Assembly (NCBI GenBank): GCA_017557185.1
Contig: JAFZAP010000054.1
Coordinates: forward strand, 124,001-188,000
Source of the DNA: Prevotella sp.
Lineage (GTDB): Bacteria; Bacteroidota; Bacteroidia; Bacteroidales; Bacteroidaceae
Direction of reading: 5' to 3'
DNA length: 64,000 nucleotides
Positions 33,061 to 40,808 of the stretch are shown piece after piece. Position 1 is the stretch's first letter. Each line of letters starts with the position of its first letter. The notes below the pieces were generated by a model that made no database searches, had not been told where the DNA came from, and saw nothing but the letters and a program-made list of their open reading frames with translations. The position numbers were made by a program, and so were the translations under genes.

Positions 33061-35362
33061 GCTTCAAATACTTCTCGCAGATGTCGCGGGCAATCGCATA
33101 GGCATCGCCTTCGGGTTTTGACGAGTAGTGGTTGTGTTGCAGCGTCCAAGGTTCCTCCAGGGCATACCAGTCGATTTTCACATCCTGCTCCAGGGCCAGC
33201 GCGAAGAGGTCGGAAGTGCTCAAACCCTTGTAGCGGCCGCTGCCCAACTTGTCGATGTCGGGTTTCGACTTTGCCACCATCTGGTCGCTCAGCGCCTTGA
33301 AGTAGGCAGCCCAGCGCATGTGGTAGAAGTCCTTTAGCAGCCCCTGCCACTCTTTGTGGGCATAGTCGCGCAGTCCGCCGTCGTCGGCACAGATGCGGTT
33401 GCCCCAGGTGGTAATCTGCACGCGGGCATTCCATTCATACTGGTCCTTCTCTTCAGGTGTGGTTCCAAGCGAGCGGGCCTGTTCCGTCCAATGGCCCAGA
33501 CGGAATTCCGAACGTGTGCCCAGCAGACGGTCCTGATCGAGAATCATCTCGAGGAATCGCTGCGAGTCGCGCTGGAACGACTCCCGGCGGAAAGCCTTGT
33601 AGTCGGCCATTGCCTGCTGATACTGCACGCGTCCCTGATCGGCCAACGCCTGACGCACGATGTCGACTAGGTCGTATTCGTAGTTGTTGTTACCGCGATA
33701 TTTCTCGGCCACGCTGGCAAAGAGCAGGGCGGCACGGCGTGTGTCGTCGGGATCGTAGTAGTTCGACATCTTCGACCACGAACTCACCTGGTAGTTGTTT
33801 TGCGAAGGCCGTCCGCAGAAAATACTCTCGTGAGGTCCCTGCTGGTTGTTGCCGGCCGGGCAGTTGTAGATGGAGTTGGCCAGAATCATCCATGCATCCT
33901 CGATGGCTTTGTCGTGAACGCCATAGCGGGCAAAGCAGTAGTCGCGGAGCCATTGTTCCTTAAAGGCAGCCCCCTCTAAACCTCCTCTCCCGGAGGGGTT
34001 GGGGGTAAGGCCTATCCATGGTAGTTCGCTCATCAGCTCGAACATCACGGGGTTGTTCTCCGAGCCTTCCTGTGTGAAGCCGATGCCACGCAGATGGCTG
34101 GCCTTTGGATTGGTTTTTGTCTGTGCAAAGTTACTCAGCAGCTGATCCATGCGGCCATGAAGTCCCACGTTTCCTCCAAAGTTCTCAAGCAGACAGAACA
34201 GCCAGTTGTGGTGGCCGTAGCCCTTGTCGCTCTGGAAGATAGAGGCGACACCCCATTTCGGGCGACACTCCGAGAACAGGTCGAGAATGAGCAGGTCACC
34301 GTTGGGCAGATTGCCGATGAGCTCCTCGCGCGGATTCTCCTGCCAGCCCTGTATCACCCATGTCGACTTCGGGTTGGCCTCTTTCATCTCGCGCATGATG
34401 GCCTTGCCCGATGCATCGAGGTCCACGCCCTCGGTGTTGCCGCCCTCGTGGAACGGATCCATCGAGTAGTAGTTGGCCTTTCCAAACAGCGCCGTCAGCT
34501 CTTTATAATATAAGGTGGCAATCTCGTGGAAGCGCTCATCGGTGGGTTGCAGGAATGCCGGACGTGTGTAGCCGTTCCAAGTTCCGCCGTCGGCAACGTT
34601 CAGTCCCAGCTTCTCGCGGGCGTTGCTGGGCACCATTCCGCTATAGCCGGGCAGCACGGGCTCCATACCCCATTCCTTCATGCGCTTCAGGATTTTCTTC
34701 TGCAGTACCTCCTGCTGTTGGTACCACGCATCGGGCAGCGGACCGCCCCAGCCCTCGAGGTTGTTCATCTCCCACCAGGCCAGGAAGGCCGGACCGGCGA
34801 TGAAGTCGTTCACCTCCTGCTTCGTGTAGCCCAGTCGGAGCAGCATGTTGCGCCACACGCACTCCTCGCCGACCACAGCCAGCGGCAGGTTAACGCCGTG
34901 CAGCGCCATCCAGTCTATCTCCTGCTGCCAGCGCTCCCAGTCCCAGAATGCCATCGTGTAGCTGAACGTGCAATAGTTGAAATCGTAGCGCAGCGTCAGC
35001 GTGGTCTCGTGGCGTTCAGGCTTCTCCACACGCGGTAGCGTGGCAGGCAGTTTCGCCGTAGGGTTGTTCCACGTGATGTGAATGCCGCAGTAGTGTTTCA
35101 GATACCAGTTCACGCCTGTGGCGATGCTCACCCACGAGTCGCCTTTCACGCACACCTTATTGCCGCTTTGCGAGAGTTCGAAAAAAGCGGTTGTCGATGG
35201 CTCGTTCTTCACAAGGCTGATCTTGAATTTCTTCGATGCACCGCAATCGATGCGTTCCAGCATGTCGCCCACGGGATTGGCATACGAAAGCTGGCCGACA
35301 GCCAGCAGACATGCCAGCGCCAACATGCGGAAGAGGCCGTTCAGACCTGTAGGATTCTTCAT
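33026..35362 (-). CDS. Alpha-N-acetylglucosaminidase, GH89 (NAGLU family)
   Basis: Exported exo-glycosidase releasing terminal alpha-linked GlcNAc, as from mucin or heparan-type chains. Signal peptide in residues 1-30 (MLALACLLAVGQLSYA). NAGLU family segments: LRYDFNYCTFSYTMAFWDW, DWMALHGVNLPLAVVGEE (near the catalytic acid), GMEPVLPGYSGMVP, YYSMDPFHEGGNTEGVD, and WVIQGWQENPREEL. One repeat (33968-34012) adds GLTPNPSGRGGLEGAA between SELPWI and FKEQWLRDYCFARYG, and a second forms the C-terminal tail. Gene order places it after a nitroreductase and before the HGSNAT-like gene. Confidence 0.93.
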   Translation of the reverse strand: MKNPTGLNGLFRMLALACLLAVGQLSYANPVGDMLERIDCGASKKFKISLVKNEPSTTAFFELSQSGNKVCVKGDSWVSIATGVNWYLKHYCGIHITWNNPTAKLPATLPRVEKPERHETTLTLRYDFNYCTFSYTMAFWDWERWQQEIDWMALHGVNLPLAVVGEECVWRNMLLRLGYTKQEVNDFIAGPAFLAWWEMNNLEGWGGPLPDAWYQQQEVLQKKILKRMKEWGMEPVLPGYSGMVPSNAREKLGLNVADGGTWNGYTRPAFLQPTDERFHEIATLYYKELTALFGKANYYSMDPFHEGGNTEGVDLDASGKAIMREMKEANPKSTWVIQGWQENPREELIGNLPNGDLLILDLFSECRPKWGVASIFQSDKGYGHHNWLFCLLENFGGNVGLHGRMDQLLSNFAQTKTNPKASHLRGIGFTQEGSENNPVMFELMSELPWIGLTPNPSGRGGLEGAAFKEQWLRDYCFARYGVHDKAIEDAWMILANSIYNCPAGNNQQGPHESIFCGRPSQNNYQVSSWSKMSNYYDPDDTRRAALLFASVAEKYRGNNNYEYDLVDIVRQALADQGRVQYQQAMADYKAFRRESFQRDSQRFLEMILDQDRLLGTRSEFRLGHWTEQARSLGTTPEEKDQYEWNARVQITTWGNRICADDGGLRDYAHKEWQGLLKDFYHMRWAAYFKALSDQMVAKSKPDIDKLGSGRYKGLSTSDLFALALEQDVKIDWYALEEPWTLQHNHYSSKPEGDAYAIARDICEKYLKPTPSPSQKGGE
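33967..34013 (-). repeat. C/G palindrome inside the GH89 gene
   Basis: GCCCCCTCTAAACCTCC then TCTCCCGGAGGGGTTGGGGG; the first half resembles the start of the 55-bp block shared by rsgA and the receptor-like gene. Confidence 0.88.
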
Positions 35363-35388
35363 ATTACTCTGTTTTGTTTAGATTGTTA

Positions 35389-36081
35389 TTATTGGTTCCA
35401 CTCGAAATTCTCCCTTCCGGCTCCAATCTCGAAGTGGCACTTGGCGATACCGAGGTCCATTTGCGTGAAACCTATCAGCGAGAAGAGTCGCTTGGCGAGC
35501 ACTTGGCTTTTCATTCCGTCGCCAGCAGGGATGTACTCGAAGAAGAATTTCTGCTGGTTGACGGCTGTCGGAGCAAGGAGGGCGGCCTCCACGCCGCGCC
35601 TGAACCACGCTGGCGACTGGTCGTTGGCATTGCTGACCTGCTCCACTCGCTTAATTTTATGCGCGGCACCCTGTGTCTCACCGTAGCCGATGGCGATATA
35701 TGCCTGGATGACCTCGCCTTCGTTGAGCACATACGTGCCGGGCACCTTCGAATAACTGAGTCCCACCCAGCAGGTGTTCAGTCCGAGCGTCTGTGCCAAC
35801 AGCACCAGCTGTTCACCGTAGTAGCCGATGCGCTCATCGAGGTCGGCGGCCTTCTTTCCCGCCATCACGAAGTAGTTGCCGACGCCGCGGAACCGACCGT
35901 ATTTGGCGAGCATGCCCAGAAAGGCTTTCGGCTCGTTGCGCACCAGCTGCATGTGCAGACGGCCCAGCGCGTTCAGCTCGGCAATCTTCTCTTCCAGCAC
36001 GCCGACCACCTCGGCTGCCAGCGGCTGTTCTCTATAGGCTCTCACGCTGTGGCGGGCCTCAATGGCTTCTAGTAGTGTCAT
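35389..36081 (-). CDS. Nitroreductase family protein
   Basis: 230-residue FMN-dependent oxidoreductase fold of the putative TM nitroreductase type. IEARHSVRAYREQPL is the FMN-phosphate-binding start; GYYGEQLVLLAQTLGLNTCWVGL and the closing MDLGIAKCHFEIGAG are typical. No signal peptide. The start codon lies 1 nt after the stop of the metalloprotease-like gene and its stop is 26 nt before the GH89 gene. Substrate unknown; role in the glycan operon unclear. Confidence 0.88.
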   Translation of the reverse strand: MTLLEAIEARHSVRAYREQPLAAEVVGVLEEKIAELNALGRLHMQLVRNEPKAFLGMLAKYGRFRGVGNYFVMAGKKAADLDERIGYYGEQLVLLAQTLGLNTCWVGLSYSKVPGTYVLNEGEVIQAYIAIGYGETQGAAHKIKRVEQVSNANDQSPAWFRRGVEAALLAPTAVNQQKFFFEYIPAGDGMKSQVLAKRLFSLIGFTQMDLGIAKCHFEIGAGRENFEWNQ

Positions 36082-36082
36082 G

Positions 36083-39000
36083 CTACCTGACGACTTTCTT
36101 TCCGTTGATAATGTAGATGCCGCGCTTCAGCATTTGGCTTTCGGCGATGCGGCGTCCGCTGAGGTCATACACAACTTTTTCTCCCTTGTCGGCTGCCTTT
36201 ACGTTCTCATCGATGCCAAGCGGCGTGTCATTCTGCCCGTAGAAGTAGAGACGGAAATGGTCGAACATCGTCCAATAGTACGACGGCGCACTCGTGCACT
36301 TCACACCCACTCGCAAGGAGGCACCTGCCTCGTCGAGTTTGCTGCTGACGCTGCTGTCGTAGAGGCCCTTTGCAAAGTATTTCGCTGCTCCATCCATACA
36401 GTTGGGGACGTAGGTGCCGTCAGGCATCTGCACGTCGTGTCCGCCGCCATCGTTGAAGAGCGCTTTCGGCTGGCGGTCGTCGAGGATATGCTTCACGGCG
36501 GCCGAGGTCTTGTTGATGTAGAGCGAAGTGGTGATCTTGGCTGTTCCCTTGTCGTAGGGAGTGTAGATGTCTTCGTTTCTGCCCGGACGCTGGAAGATAT
36601 AGGCACGCAGCGTATAGTTGCCGGCAGGCATGTCGTCGAGCACCTGATAGAAATCGAACGTCTTCTGGTAGAACTCGGAGGCTTGTGCACCATAGCCAGG
36701 ATTACCGTTGGTCGATGTCCAGCCTGTCTTGCCGTCGTTGTTGAAATCGGGATTCTCCATCATATACGTCAGGTCGAAAGGCTGTTCCATATCGTTGGCC
36801 GACACGCTGGAGAGGAAGGTTATACTTGCCATACGTGCCTGCTCGATGAGCTCGCTCACCTCCTTGCCCTTCATGCAGGTTTCTGCCTGACTCTCTATGG
36901 CGGCAAGTGTCGTCTCCAGCACAGCATCGGCTCCCTCCACATTCTCCGTGTGGGGCGTCTCAGCAAGTTTGCGGATGCGGGCAAGCATTTCGGCGAGTTC
37001 GGAACGTGCCTGGTCGATATTGCCGTTGTCGAAGTTCTCGGCTTCCTTTGCCGTCAGGATGAGCCATCGCTGCGTGGTGGCCGACTTAGCGATGTTCCAC
37101 GACGCTGCCCCCGTCTTGCCGTTGGCATTGGCGACGAGCGTCGGCGGGTTGGCAGAGCTTTCCGGGTGGATGATGTAATAGCCGCGATGACCGTCCACGT
37201 TCACTCGTCCGCGCATCAGGTGGAAGTTGTCGGCAGCGGTGGGCTTGGTGTGCTGAGCGGTCTTGATGCCGCTGGCATAGGTCATGTAGTATCCGCTGGC
37301 GGCATTGCGCAGCTGGTAGTACTGATTGTCGGGCGTGAAGGTCAGATACCAGGCGGCAGCATCGTCGGCAGCAGCATCTTCGACATCCATCGTCTTCCAT
37401 TGCAGCTGGTGGTTGTCGGTCTCCACGAGATAGGCGCTGTGCAGACCGTGCTTCGAGTCCTCGTTCTTGATGTAGTACTTCACGCCGTCTTCGTGGTTGA
37501 ACGAATAGTAGGGTAGGGCATAGCCGATCTCGCCCGAGCCGGGTAGTCCGTCTTCGTTCAGTGCTTGTGCGAGGATACCCATCATGCAGTACAGGTTGTC
37601 GTTGTGCGTATCCTCCTGAGCACCGTTGCAGCCGTAGGGCCACAGGTGCATGTCATCGCCGGTGATGACGGCGGTGGTGCTGTTGTCCCAGAAGCGCACA
37701 GCCTCGGTCACTCGGTCGCCGAGCCAATCGCCTCGACTACCATTGGAGCGCATCTCCGACGACCACCATATGTTGTGTGTACCCACGCCGATTCCGTGGA
37801 AAGCCTCATGCATGATAGTGCCGGGCTGCTGGTAGCTCGCATTCTCACCCACGCGCATCCAGCCGCCGTAGCTGCAGTCGGCAGTCGGCGTACCGGGACT
37901 GTAGTTCACGCTGATGCCGAAGCCGTGAATGCTGGTGAGGTTGTTCCAATAGTAGTCCATTGCGGTGTTGATGGCGTTGTTCAGTCGTTCGTTCGTCGCT
38001 TCATCGCCGCCGTTGTTATACCAGTGGCCGACGGAACCCTTCGGAACGGTGACGAACTTGATGACGTCGCCATAGCCCACGGCATAATCCTTATTGATGG
38101 CGTAGGCGCGCATATAATAAACGGTGGCTGGCTTCAGGTCGCGTAGCCAGTATATTTTTCCTGCTTGGTTCAAGTATTCCGTCGTGCGATGGTCGGTCAC
38201 CTTTGGGTCTGGATTCTCTGCCCAGCAGAAGCCTTGTTCCAGGATATCGCTTCCCTTCACGGTGCTCCGCCCGAAGGCCCATGTACAGCCGCGGATGAAG
38301 CGCTTGTCGGTGGTCACGACGGGAGCGTCGCCCGTGCCGTTGGCAATTTTAAACTCAAACGCAGCCTTCGTCAGGGCCTCGATGGCGGCGAGCACCATCG
38401 CATCCGTGGACTCAATGTTGTCATAGACCTGCTGGGCAGCATCGATGGCAGCTTGATACGCTGCTTTGTCGCCAGCCGATGAGGCTTCAATCTCCTGCCG
38501 AGCCTCGGCGATGGCTGCTGCCAACTGTGCGAATACAGCCTGTGAGGCATCAGCCACTTCATAGGCATCATCGATTTTTGCTGCTGCCTCGCCCCAGCCC
38601 TCAGTAGTCGTCTGCGACAGCAGCGGACGGGCTTCGTCGATGGCAGCCTGCAAGGCCACCCGGGCGGCTTCGTTCATCTTCAGCACCACCAGCGCTTCGG
38701 CCTTGGCGATGAGCTGGGCAAACTCGCTCTTCACTTCGTCGAAGCTGTCGCCGATATATTCCAGTCGGAAGTTGTCGACGGCAATCCAGTTGCCCGAGGC
38801 GTTCTCGCCCTTGAAGCCAATCTTCAGCTTCTCGCTCACCAGCACGAAGTCCAGCGTGTAGTCCTTGCGCGTGGTGACAGCTTGCTCATGATCGCCCGCA
38901 AAGATGCAGGCACCGGTCTGCTCTGTGCTGGGTGTGTTTTCCTGAATGTTCTGTGCTGCAGCCTTCAGACGATAGTGGCCCGGCTTCATGTCCGGCAACT

Positions 39001-39886
39001 CCTGGCTCACCATTCCGTTTCCAACGGCACTGCCGCGACCCGTCCAGCGCTCCACGTACCACGAACCCTTCTTGATGTTGAACACCGAGTTGCTCTGCAA
39101 TCCCATGCCCGAAGAGGTCCAGCCAGTGAAGTCACCCGTCTCGAAGCTGGGGTTCACGATGTGTGAGGTCATATCGAGCGGGTTCTCCTCGCTGGCATTG
39201 GCGCGACGGAAGATGTCCTGTGCCTCGTTGAGCGCTATGATGGCATCGGCCTGTTCCTGTCCGGTGGCCTGGTCGTTGGCAGCTACGGCGCGAGCGGCAT
39301 CAATGGCTGCCTTCAGCTGGTCGGCCTGCTTGCCGCTGCCGTCGCCATAGAGGGCTTCAGCAGCAGCGATGGCCTCGTTCAGTGGAGCGCTGAGGTCGGT
39401 GCCTACCTGTGTCAGTCGGAAGTTGTCGACAGCAATCCAGTTGCCTGTTGCGTTGACGGCTTCGAAGCCTATCGTCACCGTGCCCGACACGTAGTCGAAC
39501 GCCACCTTGTAGGTGTCGCGCACGGTCACCGTCGTCTTGGCAGAGCCGGCAAAGATGCTGGCACCCGTCTTCTTCGCTGTCGGCGTGTCTTCTTGAATAT
39601 TCTGTGCAGCAGCGGTCAGTTCATAGTTGCCGGGAGGCAGCGACGACAGCTCCTGGCTGACGCTGCCCGAGCCCACGCTACCGCCGCGGCCTGTCCATTT
39701 CTCCACATAGGTATTTCCGTCTTTCAGCGTGAATACATCATTCCCTTGTGTGCCCATGCTTTTATAGGCCCATCCCGTCATGCCCGATTCAAAACTCGGA
39801 TTTGTGATTTTCGATGTGTAGTCGGTCTGTGCCGTCGTGCAGAGCACGCTTGTCAGCATGCACACCAACATAAAAAGCTTCTTCAT
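36083..39886 (-). CDS. Large secreted HExxHxxGxxH metalloprotease-like protein with binding and FIVAR modules
   Basis: 1267 residues with signal peptide (KKLFMLVCMLTSVLCTTAQ). Two similar beta-sandwich modules (about 25-155 and 235-375; both have NPSFE, GWxxxxMGxQxNxVF, VEKWTGRG/VERWTGRG, and NWIAVDNFRL) each followed by helical FIVAR-like segments rich in Ala, Gln and Asp. Near residues 690-705 is PGTIMHEAFHGIGVGTH, the HExxHxxGxxH zinc signature of metzincins. A ricin-like or other beta region (YYQLRNAASGYYMTYA) and a third sandwich follow, then a tail VYDLSGRRIAESQML..GIYIINGKKVVR like Bacteroidetes secretion tails. It heads the operon with nitroreductase, GH89 and HGSNAT-like genes. Probably acts on glycoprotein outside the cell (inference). 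Confidence 0.8.
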   Translation of the reverse strand: MKKLFMLVCMLTSVLCTTAQTDYTSKITNPSFESGMTGWAYKSMGTQGNDVFTLKDGNTYVEKWTGRGGSVGSGSVSQELSSLPPGNYELTAAAQNIQEDTPTAKKTGASIFAGSAKTTVTVRDTYKVAFDYVSGTVTIGFEAVNATGNWIAVDNFRLTQVGTDLSAPLNEAIAAAEALYGDGSGKQADQLKAAIDAARAVAANDQATGQEQADAIIALNEAQDIFRRANASEENPLDMTSHIVNPSFETGDFTGWTSSGMGLQSNSVFNIKKGSWYVERWTGRGSAVGNGMVSQELPDMKPGHYRLKAAAQNIQENTPSTEQTGACIFAGDHEQAVTTRKDYTLDFVLVSEKLKIGFKGENASGNWIAVDNFRLEYIGDSFDEVKSEFAQLIAKAEALVVLKMNEAARVALQAAIDEARPLLSQTTTEGWGEAAAKIDDAYEVADASQAVFAQLAAAIAEARQEIEASSAGDKAAYQAAIDAAQQVYDNIESTDAMVLAAIEALTKAAFEFKIANGTGDAPVVTTDKRFIRGCTWAFGRSTVKGSDILEQGFCWAENPDPKVTDHRTTEYLNQAGKIYWLRDLKPATVYYMRAYAINKDYAVGYGDVIKFVTVPKGSVGHWYNNGGDEATNERLNNAINTAMDYYWNNLTSIHGFGISVNYSPGTPTADCSYGGWMRVGENASYQQPGTIMHEAFHGIGVGTHNIWWSSEMRSNGSRGDWLGDRVTEAVRFWDNSTTAVITGDDMHLWPYGCNGAQEDTHNDNLYCMMGILAQALNEDGLPGSGEIGYALPYYSFNHEDGVKYYIKNEDSKHGLHSAYLVETDNHQLQWKTMDVEDAAADDAAAWYLTFTPDNQYYQLRNAASGYYMTYASGIKTAQHTKPTAADNFHLMRGRVNVDGHRGYYIIHPESSANPPTLVANANGKTGAASWNIAKSATTQRWLILTAKEAENFDNGNIDQARSELAEMLARIRKLAETPHTENVEGADAVLETTLAAIESQAETCMKGKEVSELIEQARMASITFLSSVSANDMEQPFDLTYMMENPDFNNDGKTGWTSTNGNPGYGAQASEFYQKTFDFYQVLDDMPAGNYTLRAYIFQRPGRNEDIYTPYDKGTAKITTSLYINKTSAAVKHILDDRQPKALFNDGGGHDVQMPDGTYVPNCMDGAAKYFAKGLYDSSVSSKLDEAGASLRVGVKCTSAPSYYWTMFDHFRLYFYGQNDTPLGIDENVKAADKGEKVVYDLSGRRIAESQMLKRGIYIINGKKVVR

Positions 39887-39911
39887 GGTTCCCTTTTTTT
39901 GTTTCTGTGGA

Positions 39912-39942
39912 CAAAGTTACGAATAAGTGAGCAAAAAGCAAA
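39912..39942 (-). promoter_or_regulatory. Promoter of the metalloprotease/GH89 operon
   Basis: Minus strand TTTG (39942-39939), 19-nt gap, TAACTTTG (39919-39912), about 26 nt before the start codon; exact consensus inside the promoter-bearing repeat. Confidence 0.85.
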
Positions 39943-40015
39943 ATGAAAAAAGATATTTTTTACATTTTCTTTTTCGAACGGGAGTAACTTCGGCGTAGCC
40001 AAAGTACGAATAATC
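39912..40015 (-). repeat. Promoter-bearing palindromic repeat, second copy
   Basis: Homologous to 31600-31694. Ends with CGGCGTAGCCAAAG and TACGAATAATCGAGCG. Confidence 0.85.
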
Positions 40016-40193
40016 GAGCGCAGAACATTTAGAGTCCCTTGGCAAGGGACGGCTATAATGCTGGGATTTGAAGACAGCTCGGCTTTGTTTCTATCATTTG
40101 ATTAATACCTGTTTTCTTTCCTTGCTGTTGCTATGTAATCGATGTTACTCAACAAAGTGTTGCGCAAATAATAATTGTTTTTCTACGGTTTTT

Positions 40194-40225
40194 CTTGCAG
40201 ATGTGAAGGAGATTTATTATTTTTG
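40194..40225 (+). promoter_or_regulatory. Promoter of the candidate structured RNA
   Basis: CTTG (40194-40197, one mismatch), 20-nt gap, TATTTTTG (40218-40225). Start of transcription would be near 40231. Confidence 0.65.
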
Positions 40226-40230
40226 CAACC

Positions 40231-40418
40231 GAAATCAAAACAATCACAGATGGTGCTGCCGGCAGGCGCCGGTTGTTTCCACAGTGGTTGCGATGATGCA
40301 GCAGCCATTGGCGCTGCTGATAGGCTCTCGAAGGGCTTCTCTATCATACGGGGGAATGGTCGCTTCGAGATGCCGGCTTCGATTGGGAGTAGTGATACTC
40401 TATACTGATTGTTTTTTT
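40231..40418 (+). ncRNA. Candidate structured non-coding RNA, about 190 nt
   Basis: The 5' and 3' ends pair: AAAACAATCA (40237-40246) with TGATTGTTTT (40406-40415), followed by TTT. Inside are a second long-range stem GCCGGCA (40258-40264) with TGCCGGC (40371-40377), a GAGTA-GTGA-TACTC hairpin with a GNRA loop (40387-40400), a 7-bp hairpin CAGCAGC/GCTGCTG (40299-40319) and a weaker hairpin at 40322-40338, enclosed by ATGAT/ATCAT (40293-40347). A promoter precedes it and an intrinsic terminator lies 26 nt after it. A 52-codon frame (40250-40408) exists but resembles no protein. Length and end-to-end pairing recall 6S RNA; I could not match 6S, SRP, tmRNA or RNase P signatures, so identity is open. 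Confidence 0.6.
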
Positions 40419-40443
40419 ATGTTAATAAAATTTTTTCATTTGT

Positions 40444-40481
40444 GATCGGGAACCTCTGTGAAGAAGTTCCCGATCCTTTTT
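40444..40481 (+). terminator. Strong intrinsic terminator after the RNA unit
   Basis: GATCGGGAAC (40444-40453) pairs with GTTCCCGATC (40466-40475), 10 bp perfect, 12-nt loop, then CTTTTT. Confidence 0.92.
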
Positions 40482-40489
40482 GGGGGATG

Positions 40490-40578
40490 GAGCCTCTCCC
40501 CCCGCCCTCCCCCAAAGGGAGGGAGCCATCAGCAAGTCACAAGACAGATTGTGGGCGGGGAATCAACCCCGTCCCTAC
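40490..40578. repeat. C/G palindrome plus GGGACGGGG hairpin repeat
   Basis: CCCTCCC-CCAAA-GGGAGGG type dyad (40505-40524), then GTGGGCGGGG (40551-40560) facing CCCCGTCCCTAC (40567-40578). The latter resembles the GTAGGGACGG hairpin at 54088-54117. Confidence 0.75.
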
Positions 40579-40585
40579 AGGTGGT

Positions 40586-40740
40586 GAAACATCGCTTTCG
40601 GACGGCTGGGGCAATACTTTCGGACACGTGGAGCAATACTTTCGGACACGTGAAGCATTGCTTTTGGACACGTGGAACATTGCTTTTGGACAGTGGGAGC
40701 TATGCTTTCGGAGGCTGGGAGTAATGCCCTAGGGTTCCGA
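40586..40740 (+). repeat. Second 22-bp tandem array (type A units)
   Basis: GGAG-like unit starts fall at 40586, 40608, 40630, 40652, 40674, 40696 and 40718, exactly 22 bp apart. Consensus is GGAGCAATRCTTTYGG plus a more variable ACACGT part. Same family as type A at 15695-15782. Region 40482-40808 has no credible gene. Confidence 0.9.
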
Positions 40741-40808
40741 AACCATTGTTCTTCCATGCTGGAAAGCATGTAACGAAGGTCTCGTTGCAGTGTTTTTGAA
40801 TGGGAAAA

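Noticed and set aside
40250..40408. Small protein gene (52 codons) with promoter and terminator
   Set aside because: Composition is not protein-like, no family recognised, and the same bases form long-range RNA stems; annotated as a structured RNA instead.
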